Shown here: in pieces, positions 25,984 through 36,021 of the stretch
How the letters are laid out: every line of letters begins with the position of its first letter
How positions within the stretch are numbered: the stretch's first letter is position 1
NCBI GenBank assembly: GCA_016716125.1
Contig: JADJWZ010000002.1
Span: forward strand, 62,001-126,000
From: Ignavibacteria bacterium
Lineage (GTDB): Bacteria; Bacteroidota; Ignavibacteria; Tepidaquicellales; Tepidaquicellaceae
DNA length: 64,000 nt
Direction of reading: 5' to 3'
Position numbers and translations under genes: made by a program
The notes under the pieces: generated by a model
Database searches by the model: none
Told to the model about the DNA's origin: nothing
The model's input: only the letters and a program-made list of their open reading frames with translations

Positions 25984-26771
25984 TGGATATTTTCTTTAAA
26001 ATTTCTTTTGCTTATGGTAAATCGCGAAGGATCATTATCAATTATCCGTATCAAAATTTCACCGTCGAGTGAGAGCTGAAGTATCGCGAGAAAAAGACAA
26101 ATTATCTGAAGCTTCACATTTACATCTATAATTAATTCATCAAATTCAATCTCGCTTTTTGCTGCAAGAGCATTCAAAAGAAATTCCTTCTGATTTTCAG
26201 GGTTGATATCGAGCAGTTCGATCGGATGAACAATTTCTCTTCTGATATTGCTTATTACTCTTTTATATGCTTTGATGAGATTGAAGATAGTGACATTCTT
26301 CAGACTTTTATCAATCTCGAGAGAGCTGTCATACTCTCTAAAGTCATTATCAAAATTTCTGCGAAAACTTTTTTTCTTCTGATCATCTTCAAGCTCAGAC
26401 ACCATTTCAGAAACATCCTTAAATCTTTTATACTCTATAAGTTTTCTGACAAGAGTAAGTCTCGGATCTTCTTCTATGACATTTCCTTCTTCATCGATCT
26501 GAGGTAAGAGCATCCGCGCTTTAATTTTCATCAGCTCTGAAGCCATTACGAGAAATTCGCCTGCAAGCTCGATGTCAAGATCTTTCATGAAATTTATATA
26601 TTCAAGAAAATCTTTAGTTATCTTTGAAATCGGAATATTATATATATCAAGATCATCAACTTTTACAAAGTGAAGAAGGATATCGAGCGGACCTTCGAAC
26701 TGACTGAGTTTAGTTCTGTATTCATTGAAATTTTCTAATTTCTTACCGGCAGAAATATTTGAATCGCCCAT
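25980..26771 (-). CDS. scpA: segregation and condensation protein A
   Basis: 263 residues. SQFEGPLDILLHFVKVDDLD followed by IYNIPISKITKDFLEYI and ELAGEFLVMASELMKIKARM is the kleisin ScpA N-domain that binds the SMC neck; the C-terminal winged helix follows. It bridges the SMC heads. It is first in scpA-scpB-pseudouridine synthase, and a 284-bp divergent gap precedes it. Confidence 0.95.
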   Translation of the reverse strand: MGDSNISAGKKLENFNEYRTKLSQFEGPLDILLHFVKVDDLDIYNIPISKITKDFLEYINFMKDLDIELAGEFLVMASELMKIKARMLLPQIDEEGNVIEEDPRLTLVRKLIEYKRFKDVSEMVSELEDDQKKKSFRRNFDNDFREYDSSLEIDKSLKNVTIFNLIKAYKRVISNIRREIVHPIELLDINPENQKEFLLNALAAKSEIEFDELIIDVNVKLQIICLFLAILQLSLDGEILIRIIDNDPSRFTISKRNFKENIQ

Positions 26772-27055
26772 ACTATATATGTAAATAATGTGATAAATAT
26801 ACTCAATTGAGTTATGATATTAAATAAAGATATTGAGTCTTTTAGACAAGTCCGGATTTAATAATAAAGCTGCAGAAATAATAGAACTGATAATATGTCT
26901 GCAATAACTCAGATACTTAACAATTTACAGGCGAAAGAAAAAATCACACTGCAAAACCCTCAGTTTTTAATTCTCACTATAATCAGCTTCTAAGTTCTAT
27001 CTATATTTAAATACTTAATTAATTTAATTAATTTAAAAATATATTAATCGACTGA
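26772..27055. promoter_or_regulatory. divergent intergenic region (scpA / outer-membrane barrel)
   Basis: 284 AT-rich bases between divergent genes must hold both promoters. I see no convincing -35/-10 pair and no hairpin. The right end consists of repeated TTAATTAATT words (27012-27036), and the next gene begins at a TTG with no Shine-Dalgarno sequence. Confidence 0.35.
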
Positions 27056-28744
27056 TTGAAAAAATTTTTATTTATTTTCTTACTTATATTTATCTGCAGT
27101 GATTCCTATTCGCAGACAGAACTGGTAAACGTGTCAAATCCTGTTTATGATTTTTTAAAACGTATGCAGCTTAAGCAGGTTATCCCGGAGTATAATTCAT
27201 CTGCCGCTCCGCTTTCGAGAAAAAAAATATCTTCCTATCTGCTTATTATAAAGAATAAAGAAAATCTCCTTACCGGTACTGACAGAAAAATCCTGAATGA
27301 TCTGTCCATTGAATTTGAATATGATATGTACGGAAGCGTGAGATCACAAAGCAGTTTGTTCAAAAAAAACGGTTTTGAAAATATCTTTAATGACAGGAAA
27401 GAAAAATATCTGTACTTCTATTCGGATTCGGGAAATACTTTTTACTCGAAATTTAATATATCTTTTTCACAAAGGGGTTCTTCGGGAGACTCGCTCGGAA
27501 AGAATTCAATTACTCTCGGACAGTTCGGACTTGATCTGCGCGGTACATTGTTTAATGCCGTTGCTTACTCGCTTAATCTGAACAGGGGAGCCATTTTATA
27601 TGGTGACAGCGCTGATATTTCTTTTGCATCGAAGACTGACAATGATCTGAAAGGAAATTATTCTTTCTCAAAAGATATGAAAAATTTTAATTCCTTCGAG
27701 GGTTATCTGAGATTTCAGACAGGATCAGAGTGGATGTCTCTTATGTTCGGAAGATCTAAATTTATTTCCGGTTACGGTTATGTTGATAAATTATTTCTTT
27801 CTCAATATTCATATCCGTTCGACTTTGGAAAAATAGAAATAAATTATAAGGCGTTAAGCTATTCATTCACCTACGGAAGTATACAGGGAGATTCGGCTGA
27901 GATTTTTCCAAAGGTTTCAGGCGTTCCGCTCTCGTCAAAAAATATTGCGTCTCATTCCCTTAATATAAATTTCTCAGACGCATTTAAACTCGGACTTTGG
28001 GAAACAGTTATAATCAGTCAGCAGCCGTTCAGTTTTACATATCTTAATCCTGTGAGTTTCCTTACCTCTGCGGATCTTGGAACGGGAGATGAGCAGACGA
28101 CAAAAAATAATTCTCTGCTTGGAATTGAGTTCGAAGTGATCCCGGTAAAGAATATTTCCTTTCAGTCATCACTGCTTATAGATGATCTCACATTCGGTAC
28201 GCTCGGAAAAAATGATTCGTTAAATGAAAATAAATATGCATGGCAGTTTGGCGCATACTGGACTACTCCTTTAAATGCTGATCTGATTTTTGAATACACA
28301 CATCTGGATCCTTTTGTATATTCACACCGTTCGAATAAAAGCACTTATACAAATAAAGGAGTACCGCTCGGTCATTCACTGCCGCCGAATTCAGATGAGA
28401 TCGCAGCTCAGCTTAAGTACAGATTTTCCAACAGGCTTGGATTTAATTTAAAATACAGATTTCAGAGATCGGGCGAAGGTATATTACTTGACAGCGCAGG
28501 AAACCTGATCGCAAATTACGGAGGAGATATTAATTTCGGACTAGGTGACGCTTATCTCAGATCGAACGGATTTCTTGACGGTAAAAGAATTAACAGAAAT
28601 ATTCTCAGCGCGGAGATCTACTGGGAGCCGGTAAACCAATTTGCACTGGAATGTAAGTTAGAAAATGAAACGATAACTGATGTTGAGAATAATATTTCCA
28701 GATCAGACTTTTATTTTTTTACCAATATGAAAATGAGTTTTTAA
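27056..28744 (+). CDS. outer-membrane beta-barrel (Wzi-like capsule-assembly type)
   Basis: 562 residues from a TTG. A signal peptide (KFLFIFLLIFICSDSYSQ) and an N-terminal PVYDFLKRMQLKQVIPEYNS helix, as in capsule assembly Wzi proteins, are followed by alternating amphipathic strands with a terminal aromatic residue (FFTNMKMSF). MFGRSKFISGYGYVDKLFLS and QYSYPFDFGKIEI are typical inner loops. The barrel should sit in the outer membrane; Wzi-like lectin function is inferred. It is the first gene of a run that includes cdaA. Confidence 0.75.
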   Translation: MKKFLFIFLLIFICSDSYSQTELVNVSNPVYDFLKRMQLKQVIPEYNSSAAPLSRKKISSYLLIIKNKENLLTGTDRKILNDLSIEFEYDMYGSVRSQSSLFKKNGFENIFNDRKEKYLYFYSDSGNTFYSKFNISFSQRGSSGDSLGKNSITLGQFGLDLRGTLFNAVAYSLNLNRGAILYGDSADISFASKTDNDLKGNYSFSKDMKNFNSFEGYLRFQTGSEWMSLMFGRSKFISGYGYVDKLFLSQYSYPFDFGKIEINYKALSYSFTYGSIQGDSAEIFPKVSGVPLSSKNIASHSLNINFSDAFKLGLWETVIISQQPFSFTYLNPVSFLTSADLGTGDEQTTKNNSLLGIEFEVIPVKNISFQSSLLIDDLTFGTLGKNDSLNENKYAWQFGAYWTTPLNADLIFEYTHLDPFVYSHRSNKSTYTNKGVPLGHSLPPNSDEIAAQLKYRFSNRLGFNLKYRFQRSGEGILLDSAGNLIANYGGDINFGLGDAYLRSNGFLDGKRINRNILSAEIYWEPVNQFALECKLENETITDVENNISRSDFYFFTNMKMSF

Positions 28745-28753
28745 TCTGAAAAT

Positions 28754-29428
28754 ATGAGCGGACTGATAAATGATTTTTTTTTGAAGAATGCAGATCAGAA
28801 TAATATTAATTCAATTTCCTATAAGCTTAGAAACAAAAGAAAAGAATTATTCTTAAAATTTATTATTGATATTCCAAAGCCCTTGCGGATATTAGATCTC
28901 GGAGGCAGTGAATATTTCTGGAGAAATCTTAATCTGGTAAATTTAAATGATCTCAGAATACTGCTTGTCAATACGGAATTTCAGGATGTAAATAAATACA
29001 GTAATATGGATTTTCTGGAAAAAGATGTAAAAGATCTTTCTGAATTTGGCGATAAGGAATTTGACATAGTTCATTCAAACAGTCTGATAGAGCACATCAG
29101 CAGCGCCGGTGATCAGAAAAAACTTGCTGAAGAAATTGTCAGGATCGGCAAACATTATTTCATTCAGACACCGAATTATTTTTTCCCGTTTGAACCGCAT
29201 TTTATGTTTCCATTTTTTCAATTTTTACCGCATAAGAAAAAAGTTGATATGATCATGAAAAAGGATCTCGGCTGGTATAAGAGAGAAACTGATTTCCGGA
29301 AAGCAGATGAACTTGCATCGTCAGTCAGACTATTAAAAAAAAAGGAGTTAAAGAATTATTTTAAAGGCGCGAAGATATACAGTGAAAAGTATTTCCTTTT
29401 TACAAAATCATTTATTGTTTATAATTAA
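28754..29428 (+). CDS. SAM-dependent methyltransferase
   Basis: 224 residues. LRILDLGGSEYFWRNLNL is motif I, and FDIVHSNSLIEHISSAGDQ is the motif IV/post-IV region of Methyltransf_11/23 proteins. YFIQTPNYFFPFEPHF is a surface loop typical of methyltransferases in polysaccharide or capsule regions. Its start lies 9 bases after the barrel gene, so they are probably one transcript. Confidence 0.85.
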   Translation: MSGLINDFFLKNADQNNINSISYKLRNKRKELFLKFIIDIPKPLRILDLGGSEYFWRNLNLVNLNDLRILLVNTEFQDVNKYSNMDFLEKDVKDLSEFGDKEFDIVHSNSLIEHISSAGDQKKLAEEIVRIGKHYFIQTPNYFFPFEPHFMFPFFQFLPHKKKVDMIMKKDLGWYKRETDFRKADELASSVRLLKKKELKNYFKGAKIYSEKYFLFTKSFIVYN

Positions 29429-29432
29429 CTAA

Positions 29433-30275
29433 ATGGAATTATTCAAGATCGGATTTTTGACGGTAAAGCTTATAGATATATTTGACATAATTCTTGTTAC
29501 TTATGTATTCTACAAGCTATACACTGTGATGAAGGGAACGATAGCGTCTCAGATTTTCATTGCGCTGGTATTTGTATTCGGATTTTCATTTATCGCACAG
29601 CTTCTGAATATGCAGGCTATGGGATGGCTTTTAGGAAGCATTACTGATATCTGGATAATTGCGCTTATTGTTTTGTTCCAGCCTGAAATAAGAAGACTGC
29701 TTCAGCTGATAGGAAAGACAAGAGTTGCAAATATATTTACTAAAGTAAATGTTGACGCCAATGTAATGGAAATTGCCGAAGCAAGTTTTGAGCTTAAAAG
29801 CAGAGGCTGGGGCGCGCTGATTGTAATAGAAAGGAGCTCGGGTTTGAAAAGCGTTATGGAGTCCGGTGAACTGGTTCAGTCCAAAATCACAAAAGAATTA
29901 ATAATAACAATATTTACTCCGAAATCTCCTTTGCATGACGGCGCAATAATTTTAAAGAACGGTAAGATCGAAGCTGCAAGATGTCTGCTGCCTTTATCTG
30001 AACATGAAAAAATTAAAAACAAAAATTTAGGCACGAGACACAGAGCCGGTTTAGGAATAACGGAAGTGTCTGACGCAGTTGCAATAATAATTTCCGAAGA
30101 AAGAAAATTAATTTCTGTCGCGGAAGACGGGAAGCTTGAATATTATGATAATAAAGAAATGCTCATTGAAAGGCTGGTGAAGTCAATGGGAAAAGAGTCA
30201 GTTGCAGAAAAGGTGAAAGATATTTTTGAAGAAAGTGAAAAAGAAATTGTGGACCCGGATGATAAAAAAGAATAA
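29433..30275 (+). CDS. cdaA: diadenylate cyclase (c-di-AMP synthase)
   Basis: 280 residues. Three membrane segments (about 15-33, 40-58, 68-83) precede the DAC domain. The catalytic DGA (169-171) is in SPLHDGAIIL and RHR (202-204) in GTRHRAGLG, both needed to make c-di-AMP from two ATP. The protein is a membrane-bound CdaA. The usual partner cdaR is not adjacent; pcm follows 17 bases later. Confidence 0.95.
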   Translation: MELFKIGFLTVKLIDIFDIILVTYVFYKLYTVMKGTIASQIFIALVFVFGFSFIAQLLNMQAMGWLLGSITDIWIIALIVLFQPEIRRLLQLIGKTRVANIFTKVNVDANVMEIAEASFELKSRGWGALIVIERSSGLKSVMESGELVQSKITKELIITIFTPKSPLHDGAIILKNGKIEAARCLLPLSEHEKIKNKNLGTRHRAGLGITEVSDAVAIIISEERKLISVAEDGKLEYYDNKEMLIERLVKSMGKESVAEKVKDIFEESEKEIVDPDDKKE

Positions 30276-30292
30276 TATTATTTATTAATATT

Positions 30293-30952
30293 TTGGATCC
30301 TTATACAATACGCCGTGAAGAACTTGTTATCAATCTGAAGAAGCTTGGTATTAAAGATCAGAATGTGCTGAATGCAATTCTGAAAGTTAAAAGAGAAAAT
30401 TTTGTAAAGGAAGAATTTAAAAAATATTCCTATGATAATATCGCCCTCCCGATAAATTCAAATCAGACAATTTCACAACCATATACTGTTGCATTCATGA
30501 CAGAACAGTTAGCTGTAACGCCCGGAGAAAAAGTACTGGAAATAGGAACAGGGTCCGGATATCAGACTGCAGTACTCGCTGAAATGGGTGCGGAAGTTTA
30601 TACAATAGAAAGAATAAAGGATTTATCTGAAGAAGCTGAAAAGAAATTATATTTATCAGGTTATAAAGTAAAAATTAAAAATGATGACGGCACGATCGGC
30701 TGGGAAGAATATTCTCCTTTTGATAAAATAATTGTAACAGCGGGAAGTCCGAAGCTTCCGAAAATTTTATTAAGTCAGCTGAAAGCAGGCGGAAGAATGG
30801 TGATACCAGTAGGAAATGAATCCGTTCAGGAGCTGATGGTAATCAAAAAATCTATTGATGATAAAACATCACTTCCCGTTTACAAAGGAAAAAAATTCAA
30901 GGAGTTTAAATTTGTTCCTCTCATCGGAAAAGAAGGATGGGAATTGATATGA
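30293..30952 (+). CDS. pcm: protein-L-isoaspartate O-methyltransferase
   Basis: 219 residues from TTG 30293. KVKRENFVKEEFKKYSYDNI and LPINSNQTISQPYTVAFM are PCMT signatures, SAM motif I is VLEIGTGSGYQTAVLAEMG, and the PVGNESVQELM strand closes the fold. It repairs isoaspartyl residues in damaged proteins. It probably shares a transcript with cdaA. Confidence 0.94.
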   Translation: MDPYTIRREELVINLKKLGIKDQNVLNAILKVKRENFVKEEFKKYSYDNIALPINSNQTISQPYTVAFMTEQLAVTPGEKVLEIGTGSGYQTAVLAEMGAEVYTIERIKDLSEEAEKKLYLSGYKVKIKNDDGTIGWEEYSPFDKIIVTAGSPKLPKILLSQLKAGGRMVIPVGNESVQELMVIKKSIDDKTSLPVYKGKKFKEFKFVPLIGKEGWELI

Positions 30953-31034
30953 TGATAAAGACGGATGGAAAAGTCTTTTGTGATATTAAAAATATTTTCA
31001 GAATAAATATATTTCTAAAGAACAACAATTATTT

Positions 31035-31640
31035 TTGAAAGATTTCTTTTATACAATTAATTCACAAAGTGCAGCTGAAATTAAAATCATGAAATCTAAA
31101 TTCATTTCAAATGCATACCCAATAAGTAAAAGCGCAGATGTAATAAAATTGATCAATGCATTTAAAAAGATATATTATGATGCATCTCATTTTCCTTATG
31201 CATACAGAGCCGGAATGAAATCGGATGAATTCAGATATTCTGATGACGGCGAACCTTCGGGTAGCGCCGGGAAACCTTTACTTGAGGCAATAGATAAAAA
31301 TAATCTGACGGATGTACTGCTGATCACAGCAAGATATTTCGGAGGAATAAAGCTTGGTGTGGGCGGATTAAGAAGAGCATTTTTTGCAACCGGAGAAGCA
31401 TGTCTTGAAAATGCAGATATAATAAAAAAATATATCATGCATTCTATAAAAGCGGAATTTGATTATGCATACATTAATCTAATTATGAAACTGATAGAAA
31501 AAGAAAAAATAAATATTAAGAACAATGAGTCCGGTGACCGGTGTTCACTTACACTGGAGATAAGAGAATCCGAATATGAAAATTTAATTTTAAAAATGTC
31601 TGATCTTACCAACGGGAAAATTACAATTTTGAAATTTTAA
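31035..31640 (+). CDS. YigZ/IMPACT-family protein
   Basis: 201 residues from TTG 31035. SKFISNAYPISKSADVIKLI, ASHFPYAYRAG, then FRYSDDGEPSGSAGKPLLEA and ARYFGGIKLGVGGLRRAF form the UPF0029/IMPACT domain, with a ferredoxin-like C-domain. The family binds nucleic acid or ribosome-associated factors; the bacterial role is unsettled. It starts 82 bases after pcm. Confidence 0.93.
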   Translation: MKDFFYTINSQSAAEIKIMKSKFISNAYPISKSADVIKLINAFKKIYYDASHFPYAYRAGMKSDEFRYSDDGEPSGSAGKPLLEAIDKNNLTDVLLITARYFGGIKLGVGGLRRAFFATGEACLENADIIKKYIMHSIKAEFDYAYINLIMKLIEKEKINIKNNESGDRCSLTLEIRESEYENLILKMSDLTNGKITILKF

Positions 31641-32005
31641 ATTACTTTGAGATTTTAATTGCTATTTAATAAAATTTATTAAAGTAAATTACCGGATAAA
31701 TAAATCCTGTATAAAACTAAAACGCAAAAAATAATTATTAAAGCCGGGAATGAATGCAGTTCTAATGATAAATAGATATTAAACTATTCTTCGTTAAGAT
31801 ATAATATTAAAACCAATAATCAGATTTAAATTTTAAGATATCCCCTCTGTCCGGAAATTCCAAAAAAGTGAGCATGTCCTCGATTTCCTGTATTGACTTT
31901 CCTAACCTTTTTCAGTAATTTGAAGTTTTCCCAAAAATGGAACATTATTGAATTTTGTCTTGAAATTCAGAATATATTTTATAGAAACCAGTTTATAGAA
32001 AACAG
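31641..32005. other. 365-bp leader region upstream of rplB
   Basis: No gene and no remnant of rplW or rplD is seen here. The last 100 bases contain TTGAAT (about 31951) and TATATT-like words near 31974, and the leader ends at rplB without a clear Shine-Dalgarno sequence. As the first gene downstream is rplB, this region must carry the promoter of the ribosomal block if the assembly is right. Confidence 0.4.
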
Positions 32006-32827
32006 ATGGCACTCAGAAAATTAAAACCAATGACACCGGCGACGAGATATTACAGCATATCCTCGTTTGATGAGATCACAAAATCAACTCCGGAGAAATC
32101 GCTGTTAAGACCTTTGAAAAAATCCGGCGGAAGAAATAATCTTGGCAGGATCACTTCAAGGTTCAGAGGCGGCGGTCACAAAAGAAGATACAGACTAATC
32201 GATTTTAAAAGAAGTGTAGCGGGTGAGTATGAAGTTCTGGCAATTGAATATGATCCTAACAGAACGGCAAGAATTGCATTGATCAAAGATGAGAAGGGAG
32301 TTAAAAGTTACATCATTTCTCCGGACGGTTTAAAAGTCGGTGAGAAAATTGAAAATTCAAATGACGCCGAATTAAAATCAGGTAATACACTTTCTTTAAA
32401 TGCAATACCTGTCGGAACTTTCATTCATAATATAGAGATGAAACCGGGTAAAGGCGCTCAGATCGCAAGAAGCGCAGGTACTTCAGCTCAGATAGTTGCA
32501 AAGGATGATAAATATTCACAGGTAAAGCTGCCATCAGGCGAAGTAAGAATGATAAACAATGAGTGTAAAGCTACATTAGGCGTAGTAAGTAATACCGATC
32601 ATGAAAATATAAGTTTAGGTAAAGCAGGAAGATCAAGATGGCTGGGCAGAAGACCGCATGTAAGAGGAGTAGCGATGAATCCCGTTGATCACCCGATGGG
32701 CGGCGGTGAAGGAAAGACATCAGGCGGAGGTCACCCGGTAAGTCCGTGGGGATTGCCTGCAAAAGGATATAAAACCAGAAAAAAGAAAAATATTTCAAAT
32801 AAGTTTATAGTCAAGAAAAGGAAATAA
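32006..32827 (+). CDS. rplB: 50S ribosomal protein L2
   Basis: 273 residues, full length. [36 protein letters not shown], then the C-terminal peptidyl-transferase loop [20 protein letters not shown] and [16 protein letters not shown] are conserved L2 blocks. L2 joins the subunits and supports peptide transfer. It is the first gene of the block here; the usual upstream rpsJ-rplC-rplD-rplW are absent. Confidence 0.98.
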   Translation: MALRKLKPMTPATRYYSISSFDEITKSTPEKSLLRPLKKSGGRNNLGRITSRFRGGGHKRRYRLIDFKRSVAGEYEVLAIEYDPNRTARIALIKDEKGVKSYIISPDGLKVGEKIENSNDAELKSGNTLSLNAIPVGTFIHNIEMKPGKGAQIARSAGTSAQIVAKDDKYSQVKLPSGEVRMINNECKATLGVVSNTDHENISLGKAGRSRWLGRRPHVRGVAMNPVDHPMGGGEGKTSGGGHPVSPWGLPAKGYKTRKKKNISNKFIVKKRK

Positions 32828-32830
32828 TTC

Positions 32831-33118
32831 ATGTCAAGATCGCTGAAAAAAGGTCCGAATCTGGATTTCAAATTACTGGGGAAAGTTGAAAAGCTGAATA
32901 CCCAGAATCAAAAGAAGGTAATTAAAACATGGTCGAGAGCTTGTACGATCACACCTGATTTTGTAGGACATACATTTGCAGTTCACAATGGAAATAAATT
33001 CATTCCTGTCTATGTATCTGAAAATATGGTAGGCCATAAGCTTGGTGAGTTTTCACACACCAGGACATTCAGAGCTCATTCAGGTCAAAGAAAAGAAGAA
33101 AAGGCAGGAGGAAGATAA
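32831..33118 (+). CDS. rpsS: 30S ribosomal protein S19
   Basis: 95 residues. [18 protein letters not shown] and [20 protein letters not shown] followed by the [18 protein letters not shown] end are typical S19. It lies 3 bases after rplB and is 2 bases before rplV. Confidence 0.98.
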   Translation: MSRSLKKGPNLDFKLLGKVEKLNTQNQKKVIKTWSRACTITPDFVGHTFAVHNGNKFIPVYVSENMVGHKLGEFSHTRTFRAHSGQRKEEKAGGR

Positions 33119-33119
33119 A

Positions 33120-33476
33120 ATGGAAGCCAGAGCATTAAAAAGATATATAGGCACTTCACCGAGAAAAATGAGACTGGTAGTGGACCTTATCAGAAATAAA
33201 AGAGTGGATGAAGCTGTGAATATACTTATGTTCACAAATAAGAATTCTGCAAAGGTAGTAGAAATGACAGTCAGATCAGCATACAGTAATCTTGTGAACA
33301 AACTTGATTCCGGAAGACTGAGTCAGGCTGATGTAGTTATTAAGGAAGCATATGTAAACGAAGGACCATCGATGAAAAGAATTTTACCTGCTCCTCAGGG
33401 ACGGGCATTCAGAATTCAGAAAAGATCGGCTCACCTTACAGTAGTTGTAGAGCAAGTAGAAGAAAATTTAAATTAA
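33120..33476 (+). CDS. rplV: 50S ribosomal protein L22
   Basis: 118 residues from ATG 33120, preceded by AGGAGGAAG. RALKRYIGTSPRKMRLVVDL and the tunnel loop PAPQGRAFRIQKRSAHLTVV are L22 signatures. An earlier in-frame ATG at 33042 lies inside rpsS and would add 26 non-homologous residues, so it is rejected. Confidence 0.97.
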   Translation: MEARALKRYIGTSPRKMRLVVDLIRNKRVDEAVNILMFTNKNSAKVVEMTVRSAYSNLVNKLDSGRLSQADVVIKEAYVNEGPSMKRILPAPQGRAFRIQKRSAHLTVVVEQVEENLN

Positions 33477-33513
33477 TCAATCAAATAATCTAACAGATTA
33501 TTAAGGAGCATTT

Positions 33514-34146
33514 TTGGGACAAAAGACACACCCTATAGGATTCAGATTAGGCGTCATTAATACATGGGATTCAAACTGGTATGATGACAAGAGTTTTTCA
33601 AAGAAACTGATGGAAGATGCTGTAATAAGGTCTTACATTAAAAAAAGACTTGAAAAAGCGGGAATTGCCAATATTTCTATTGAGAGAACTTTAAAGAAAA
33701 TAACTCTGACCATACACACTTCCCGTCCCGGATTTGTAATCGGAAAGAGCGGAAAAGAAATATCACAGCTTGAAAGCGAGATCAAGAAGATCACAGGCAA
33801 GGAAGTTAAGATCAATGTAGCTGAAATAAAGAAACCTGAACTTAATGCAGTGCTTGTTGCTGAAAACATAGCAGGTCAGCTGGCAAACAGAGTTTCATTC
33901 AGAAGAGCGATGAAGTCCGCAATAACGAATACGATGAGAATGGGTGCAGAGGGAATAAAAATAATGTGCGCGGGAAGATTAGGCGGAGCTGAAATTGCAA
34001 GAACAGAGCAATATAAGGAAGGAAGAATTCCATTACAGACAATTAGAGCAGATATTGATTATGCGTCAGTAACTTCACATACAATTTACGGCGCTATCGG
34101 AGTAAAAGTATGGATCTGCAGAGGCGAAAAATTATCAAGAAATTAA
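33514..34146 (+). CDS. rpsC: 30S ribosomal protein S3
   Basis: 210 residues from TTG 33514 behind a good [26 protein letters not shown], the KH-domain [14 protein letters not shown], and [20 protein letters not shown] match S3. It forms part of the mRNA entry tunnel and helicase. Confidence 0.98.
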   Translation: MGQKTHPIGFRLGVINTWDSNWYDDKSFSKKLMEDAVIRSYIKKRLEKAGIANISIERTLKKITLTIHTSRPGFVIGKSGKEISQLESEIKKITGKEVKINVAEIKKPELNAVLVAENIAGQLANRVSFRRAMKSAITNTMRMGAEGIKIMCAGRLGGAEIARTEQYKEGRIPLQTIRADIDYASVTSHTIYGAIGVKVWICRGEKLSRN

Positions 34147-34167
34147 AATAATACCGGAGATTTTATT

Positions 34168-34578
34168 ATGTTAATGCCCAAAAGGGTTAAATTCAGAAAA
34201 GCGCAAAGAGGACATTTAAGAGGAAATGCCGGAAGAGGTTTTACGGTAAATTTCGGAACATTCGGATTAAAATCATTAGAGCCGGGATGGATCACAAACA
34301 GGCAAATAGAAGCGGCGCGGATTGCGCTAACGAGACATATGAAAAGAGACGGAAGAGTTTATATAAGAATTTTTCCGGATAAACCTGTTTCAAAAAAACC
34401 GGCTGAGACAAGAATGGGTAAGGGAAAAGGAGCGCCGGAATTCTGGGTTGCGGTTATCAGACCCGGAAGAATTATGTTTGAGATCGACGGAGTTTCAAAA
34501 GCCGTTGCTGAAGAAGCGTTAAGACTGGCTTCGCACAAATTACCGTTAAAGACGAAATTCGTTTCAAGAATTGACTAA
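34168..34578 (+). CDS. rplP: 50S ribosomal protein L16
   Basis: 136 residues. [20 protein letters not shown], the [20 protein letters not shown] block and [20 protein letters not shown] are L16. It contacts the tRNA elbow at the A site. Confidence 0.98.
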   Translation: MLMPKRVKFRKAQRGHLRGNAGRGFTVNFGTFGLKSLEPGWITNRQIEAARIALTRHMKRDGRVYIRIFPDKPVSKKPAETRMGKGKGAPEFWVAVIRPGRIMFEIDGVSKAVAEEALRLASHKLPLKTKFVSRID

Positions 34579-34618
34579 TATTTCCAAAGATTCAAAATTA
34601 AGATTTTAAAAATACATC

Positions 34619-34825
34619 ATGAAAATCAATCAGGTAAGAGAAATGTCACCGGAAGATCTGAAAATATCGCTTAAAGATAATTACGAAGCGCTGCAGAATT
34701 TCAGATTTCAGTTAGCAACGGGACAGCTCGAAAATTATAAGTCATTGTCAGCTACAAAAAGGACAATTGCCAGGATCAAAACAATTCTGAAAGAAAAAGA
34801 ATTAAAAGAGAAAGCTTCAAAGTAA
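34619..34825 (+). CDS. rpmC: 50S ribosomal protein L29
   Basis: 68 residues of two helices. REMSPEDLKISLKDNYEALQ and FRFQLATGQLENYKSL are the L29 signature, and TIARIKTILKEKEL closes it. It sits at the tunnel exit. Confidence 0.96.
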   Translation: MKINQVREMSPEDLKISLKDNYEALQNFRFQLATGQLENYKSLSATKRTIARIKTILKEKELKEKASK

Positions 34826-34862
34826 TATCTCAATTTTATAGAATAACTTAATAAATTTACAG

Positions 34863-35255
34863 ATGTCAGAAGATACAAAAGACGAAACAGCCGAAACACC
34901 GGAAGTTAATTCAGAATCAGAAACTTCAGCCGAAACTACAGAAAATTTAACAGAGAAAGCTCCGGCAGCAGTTTCTGAAACAACTGAAAAGAAAAAGACT
35001 TCACATTCAGGTATCAGAAAAACAAGAGTCGGTAAAGTGCTCAGCAATAAAATGGATAAGACCATAATTGTCAGCGAGGAAAAAAAGATCAAGCATCCTA
35101 TTTATAAGAAGTTTTATAAGAAGACAACGAAGTTTGCCGCACACGATCCGGGCAATACCTGTGACATCGGAGATAAAGTAAAAATAATGGAAACAAGACC
35201 ACTGAGTAAAACAAAAAGATGGAGACTTGTGGAAATAATAGAAAAAGTAAAATAA
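34863..35255 (+). CDS. rpsQ: 30S ribosomal protein S17 with acidic N-terminal extension
   Basis: 130 residues against about 85 in most bacteria. The first 48 or so are Glu/Thr/Ser-rich and low in complexity; the S17 domain starts at [19 protein letters not shown] and includes [20 protein letters not shown] and [20 protein letters not shown]. The extension is unlikely to bind rRNA and is a lineage feature or a late addition. Confidence 0.95.
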   Translation: MSEDTKDETAETPEVNSESETSAETTENLTEKAPAAVSETTEKKKTSHSGIRKTRVGKVLSNKMDKTIIVSEEKKIKHPIYKKFYKKTTKFAAHDPGNTCDIGDKVKIMETRPLSKTKRWRLVEIIEKVK

Positions 35256-35286
35256 CTCAATTCATATATAATAAAGATTATTAAAA

Positions 35287-35655
35287 ATGATACAGGAAGA
35301 AACCAATTTAAGTGTCGCTGATAATTCCGGAGCAAAGTCTGTAAGATGCATCAGAGTGCTCGGAGGATCTGACAGGAGATATGCAGGTGTCGGAGATATT
35401 ATAGTGGTAACGGTAAAGACAGCGATACCGGGCGGAACAGTGAAGAAAGGCGAAGTATCAAGAGCGGTAATAGTGAGGACGGCAAAAGAGACCAGAAGAA
35501 AAGACGGAACATATATTAAGTTCGATGAAAATGCAGCAGTTCTTATAAATAATCAAAACGAGCCAAAAGGTACAAGAATATTCGGACCTGTGGCAAGAGA
35601 ATTGAGAGACAAACAATTTATGAAAATAATATCATTAGCTCCGGAGGTAATTTAA
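35287..35655 (+). CDS. rplN: 50S ribosomal protein L14
   Basis: 122 residues. [20 protein letters not shown] and the [20 protein letters not shown] end are full-length L14. It sits at the intersubunit bridge B8. Confidence 0.98.
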   Translation: MIQEETNLSVADNSGAKSVRCIRVLGGSDRRYAGVGDIIVVTVKTAIPGGTVKKGEVSRAVIVRTAKETRRKDGTYIKFDENAAVLINNQNEPKGTRIFGPVARELRDKQFMKIISLAPEVI

Positions 35656-35657
35656 TT

Positions 35658-36014
35658 ATGTCAAATAAAACAAAAGCAAAAAAGACAAGACTGAAAAAGA
35701 ATGATACCGTAAAGGTAATTTCAGGAAATTCAAAAGGCGCAGTCGGAAAAGTTCTTTTTCTTAATAATGAAAAAGGTTCGCTGATAGTGGAAGGCGTGAA
35801 CATTGTTCACAGGCATACCAAACCGAGTCAGAAAAGTCCACAGGGCGGTATTGTAAAAAGAGAAGCACCGATTAATATGTCCAATGTAATGCTTATGTGT
35901 CCGAAGACAAATAAGCCGACAAGAATAGGGATGCAGGTTATCAATGAAGAAACAACAGGCAAAAAAACTAAAATGAGATTCAGTAAACAAGCTCAGGAAA
36001 TAATTATCAGTTAA
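35658..36014 (+). CDS. rplX: 50S ribosomal protein L24
   Basis: 118 residues, somewhat longer than the usual 100-110. The KOW motif [20 protein letters not shown] and [20 protein letters not shown] identify it. It is an assembly initiator and lies 2 bases after rplN. Confidence 0.97.
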   Translation: MSNKTKAKKTRLKKNDTVKVISGNSKGAVGKVLFLNNEKGSLIVEGVNIVHRHTKPSQKSPQGGIVKREAPINMSNVMLMCPKTNKPTRIGMQVINEETTGKKTKMRFSKQAQEIIIS

Positions 36015-36021
36015 ATCATTT

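Noticed and set aside
26772..27055. Replication origin (oriC) in the scpA divergent gap
   Set aside because: No DnaA-box cluster (TTATNCACA) is seen and neither dnaA nor dnaN lies nearby.
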